46,140 nucleotides of DNA from Stagonosporopsis chrysanthemi (taxonomy: Eukaryota; Ascomycota; Dothideomycetes; Pleosporales; Didymellaceae): contig JAFISE010000212.1 in the NCBI GenBank assembly GCA_022560025.1, positions 1 to 46,140 of the forward strand. Reading direction: 5' to 3'. Position 1 is the stretch's first letter. Each line of letters starts with the position of its first letter. The notes below the pieces were generated by a model that was not told the origin of the DNA, did not search any database, and saw nothing but the letters and a program-made list of their open reading frames with translations. This document shows positions 43,030 to 46,140 of the stretch, piece after piece. A program made the position numbers and the translations under genes.

Positions 43030-45367
43030 TGGTGCCGCTACTGTTCCGTACCCGACCACTGGACGTTCTCACTGGACGTTATCAGACTCCTCCCATGATT
43101 CTTTATCGCAACAGCCACACACGACCGAGACTCTTCGAGACGCGGCATTATGAACGCATGACTTAGGCGACGGCGTTTTTCTGGATACCTTGCATTGCGC
43201 TACCTTTTGAACTGCTCAGCACTCTTTCTTTTTTTTTCTTGTCGGATGCGCCGATCGTTACAAATTACTCATTGGACCGCTCCTTTCCAACTACCCATTT
43301 CAGTGGCGCCATTACTGCCCATTGTAATGTTTACTTCCCTCTTTTCTTGTGCATAGACTTGGATACGAGGCTTGGTACGCCAGCCTCTTTACACCTTCTC
43401 TCTGGTCCAGCGAGCAGCGCACCCACCCTTCTTTGAATACGACCCCATACATGCATAGTACGGGGCTTAGGCTTGATTGTTTCTTGGAGGTCAAAATGAG
43501 TTTCTTGGATTGGAATAGAGACCACCTGCACTGCCGCACACGGCCGCTTTCATCATCTCATCGTACGCAGCGTTTCTTGGGAGAAATAGAAAATAGCTAA
43601 GGGACTGCTACTGTACTTCCGTAACAGCATCACCAAAGCCAAACAACATAAGAACAATTACACAATCACGGCAGTTCCGGCACACTTGCATGAGTGAGTT
43701 TCCCGCCCCCAAGCCTTGTCCTGGGAGGCAGCCTGGGGCGCGCGACTTGGTGCGTGCGCCAGCATCGAGGCTGCCCGAGAATCTGCCAAACTTTGCGGCT
43801 TTTCAGCACGCAACAAGACGCGGAGCCCACTCCGCCCAGCACGAGCGCAGCTGAACGCGCACGCAAAAGCAGCCAAGCGATCTGAGGCTGTCGCTGATCC
43901 CGACAGTGACAGCGGCGGCACGAGCAGAGCACGATGCGAAGTAGCGCCGCTGTCATGAAGGGCAAGTGGGCAGAGCCATTTCGCCGGCACCGAATACCAC
44001 TACAACTATGACGTCTATTGTTGTGCTGTGATGTGCTGTATTATTGTATGTAGTGTTTACCAGCGCACTGCTGTTTCCCTGGCCTACTCACCCACCCACC
44101 TGTGCTCCGCCGGATTCCCCTGCAGCGGCGAGTCCCGGCTCTGCAGCGCCGGCCAGGTACCGCTTGCTCTGCGGCCCACACTAGCTCGAGGTGTTGCGGG
44201 CCATTCATGAGTCCGCCCTGCGAATGTCTGAGCGCCAAATAGTTGCGCTCGTGATAGCGGAGACCACGGCCTGCACTGTGTGTATTTTTGCACGGCGGAA
44301 GCAAGCATGGAGACGGGGGCGCAAAGAGGTGTATTCTTGAGGTGGCGCGGCGAGCACGCTCACCCCCGTGGCCACTGGGCGTGGAGACGGCGCTGGTGGA
44401 GACTGGACCCTTTTCGTTTCTTTTCCTGTCCTCATCAGTCTGTTGTCCCTGACCAAGCAATGACGATGATCGGTGTCGGGATTGGGGCAAGTCGGGGGCC
44501 GGAGCATTCAGACTCGGCTGCAGTCAGCAAAAACTTTCCGCCCGAGGTAGCTCGCAAAGGAAATTGTTCGCACGGCGCCGCATGCATGTTGGCGCATTTT
44601 GCACACTGCAGGATGATCGTTGGAAGCATGAGCTAGCACGACTTTTGCGTTCAGCGTTTTCCGTCGATCTGCATTGTTGTGTTCAACAAATCATGACGTC
44701 GCGGAGGATGATACGACCCCTCAGCACAGTACAGCTCTGAGCGAGCTGCATCTGCACTTGCAACCTCTCCTACAGAGCCAGTCAGCATCCTGTCCTTGGG
44801 ACTCGGTCAACCCACCCACGGCCCACCTTCGCCCGCCCTCTCAGTACCCCGGGCATTGTTGTGCAATCTCATCGGACCGGCTCCTCGACTCTCGCAATTC
44901 CTGCTGCTAGGTACCTTCATTTCCACCCCCGTTGTTGACAAATGCTAAGCTTTCACCGGCGTTGTACTAGCCTTGCCCTTTGCCCAAGCGAGTAGCACAG
45001 ACGAGGGCGAGAAATGCTTGATTTACCGCACCAGTGGAGCCGACGCTGCATCGATACGACTGCGATCGTAGGGCGAATGCAAGGCTTCCCGATGCGTGGC
45101 TCGTTGCATTCAATAAATCGCCGGCTGGGGCATGCAAGGCGTGTGTGGCCGGATGTGCGGTCGAGAGGTAGGCAAGGCAAGGGAGGGTAGGGAGAAGGAG
45201 TGTGTTGTGGTAGCGAGGAGGTACACAGTAAGGCTGGGTAAGGGAATGGAGGCGAGATCTATGAGTTGCCCCACAAGTATTAGACTGGAGAATTACGACC
45301 GTCGGGTGAGAGGGGTGGTGCGAATACTCTGGACACATCGTCATTGCTCTTTCGGCTTATGCAGTAG
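43030..45367. other. Gene-poor intergenic region
   Basis: 2.3 kb without a supported gene; frames of up to 149 codons show no recognisable domain. Pyrimidine-rich tracts occur around 43220-43240 (T-rich). The composition is GC-rich and mixed. Confidence 0.45.
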
Positions 45368-45781
45368 TCATCGTTCTGGACGGACTTGGATGATAGAACT
45401 TGGCTGCGCTATCGTGTGCTTCCCATAAGCGGACTCAACAAACAACCTCAAAATTGTGTGACCAACATCGATGCATTGGCCGGGCTGTACAATGCTCTGG
45501 CCCTGGGTAAAGGCCTCCATCTGTTGCAGTGAGATGACGAACCTAGCACTGAACGGGACGTTTTCTAACTGGATTATGAAGCCTCCGAACGGACACATGT
45601 GCAAAACTAAAGTCGTCTCGTAATGGCAAGATGTGTACGCTTGAAGAGCGCTGATCAACAGAGGACTGTCCAGCACGGAGTCATTCATACCCGCAGTCAT
45701 CATAGTTGAGCGGGAAGGGGAAGACCGGGAGATCGACGGAGATTGATGATCCGCTGCCATCACACGGATGAATGGTTTCAA
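45368..45781 (-). CDS. Doubtful small ORF, unknown
   Basis: A 137-codon frame on the minus strand ending at 45368. It contains a Ser-rich start (SPSISRSSPSRS) and a moderately hydrophobic middle (TTLVLHMCPFGGFIIQLENV). No domain, signal peptide or homologue is recognised. The upstream sequence (45782-45960) has a competing frame, so exon structure is uncertain. It may be a real short gene, a fragment or chance. Confidence 0.25.
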   Translation of the reverse strand: MKPFIRVMAADHQSPSISRSSPSRSTMMTAGMNDSVLDSPLLISALQAYTSCHYETTLVLHMCPFGGFIIQLENVPFSARFVISLQQMEAFTQGQSIVQPGQCIDVGHTILRLFVESAYGKHTIAQPSSIIQVRPER

Positions 45782-46042
45782 GTACGTAGAAAGCTATGTG
45801 GCGTATTGAAACAGACTCACTGATTGGGTTACTTATTGTATACTGGAGCAACCCAAACCAAACGCACAGCTCCCCCCATGAGCAATGCAACGATTTGACG
45901 ATGTGAAGTTGTGACTGCTTATACGTGGGCGCGGTGTGAGACATAATAAATGTGCTTGGTCAACCAGTCCACGGTCTTCAGGACGTTGATACTGCGAATC
46001 ATAGTCGAGATATACCGAGTTCTGGCGATGTTCCTCAAACGA

Positions 46043-46086
46043 TACCGTGTCTGTGCGCGTGACGCCCGGATTCGCGTGACGCCCGC
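46043..46086 (+). repeat. Terminal inverted repeat of a DNA transposon (right copy)
   Basis: This is the reverse complement of 55-98 apart from one base. It begins TACCGTG, so TA borders the presumed element on its inner side, and both GGGCGTCACGCG-type motifs are intact (on the opposite strand). Bases 46087-46140 are unrelated to the reverse complement of bases 1-54, as expected if the two window ends are opposite ends of one element type. Family (Fot1/pogo-like) is inferred. Confidence 0.65.
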
Positions 46087-46140
46087 TCCGAGCCTTGAAG
46101 CTCATCACAAAATGAGGTTATAGAGCCACATACAATAGCT

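Noticed and set aside
55..46086. The 46-kb block as a giant transposon (Starship-like) bounded by the two repeats
   Set aside because: No tyrosine-recombinase (DUF3435) captain gene is seen, the block contains essential housekeeping genes (Urb2, Mic10, Nhp2, RasGEF), there is no matching target-site duplication outside the repeats, and TA lies on the inner side, so the elements appear to lie outside the block.
1..46140. tRNA, rRNA or CRISPR features
   Set aside because: I looked for B-box-like words with matching arms, rRNA blocks and regularly spaced repeats. The only candidates (e.g. GGTTCGACGTC near 7217) belong to pseudogene coding sequence.

Overview
The window is nuclear DNA of a filamentous ascomycete (Pezizomycotina), most likely a dothideomycete. 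Most genes are split by short introns (45-70 nt is usual, with GT...AG borders and occasional GTnnGT-type donors). Family content is typical of such fungi: a Pth11/SAT4-like rhodopsin-domain protein, a HET domain, an AA3 GMC oxidoreductase, GH16, a C2H2 plus fungal_trans regulator, and a Cdc25-type RasGEF. No core secondary-metabolite enzyme, tRNA, rRNA or CRISPR array was seen. I read exon borders by eye from splice signals and frame continuity; none is confirmed by transcripts.

Layout. Positions 1-9700 are a gene graveyard: a transposon-like terminal repeat (55-98), a dead protein kinase (191-1310), one intact small NAD(P)-binding gene (2060-2892), a dead membrane protein (about 3941-5456), and a HET-domain pseudogene (5597-~6940, minus) abutting an amidase pseudogene (~6935-8590, plus). 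Short degenerate dispersed repeats lie here and at 11.9 kb. Positions 9742-14236 carry a microbial-type PARG-domain protein and a secreted GMC oxidoreductase, convergent. Positions 15872-18305 carry a seven-helix rhodopsin-domain protein and a compact Sec2-type Rab GEF, convergent. Positions 18826-24086 hold a divergent housekeeping pair: Urb2/Npa2 (ribosome biogenesis) and Mic10 (MICOS, mitochondrial cristae), sharing a 286-bp promoter. Then come a small secreted protein of unknown function (24359-24979), an MFS transporter (26519-28248), Nhp2 (H/ACA snoRNP, 28873-29630), a C2H2/fungal_trans transcription factor (30445-33086), a very long gap, a Cdc25-type RasGEF (36464-40069), a GPI-anchored GH16 enzyme (41746-43029), and a gene-poor right end with one doubtful ORF.

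The two ends carry the same 44-bp sequence in inverted orientation, 43/44 identical, each exactly 54 nt from its end. The simplest reading is that the window is a whole contig whose assembly stopped inside two copies of one high-copy Fot1/pogo-like DNA transposon. The block between is ordinary chromosome plus a decayed accessory strip, not cargo of a giant element.

The genes do not form one pathway. The functional themes are ribosome biogenesis (Urb2, Nhp2), signalling and traffic (RasGEF, Sec2-like, rhodopsin-domain protein) and secreted or wall enzymes (GMC, GH16). I did not find a convincing new biological system. The most unusual material is the paired terminal repeats, the HET/amidase pseudogene junction, the dispersed degenerate repeats, and the PARG-domain protein with its acidic tail.
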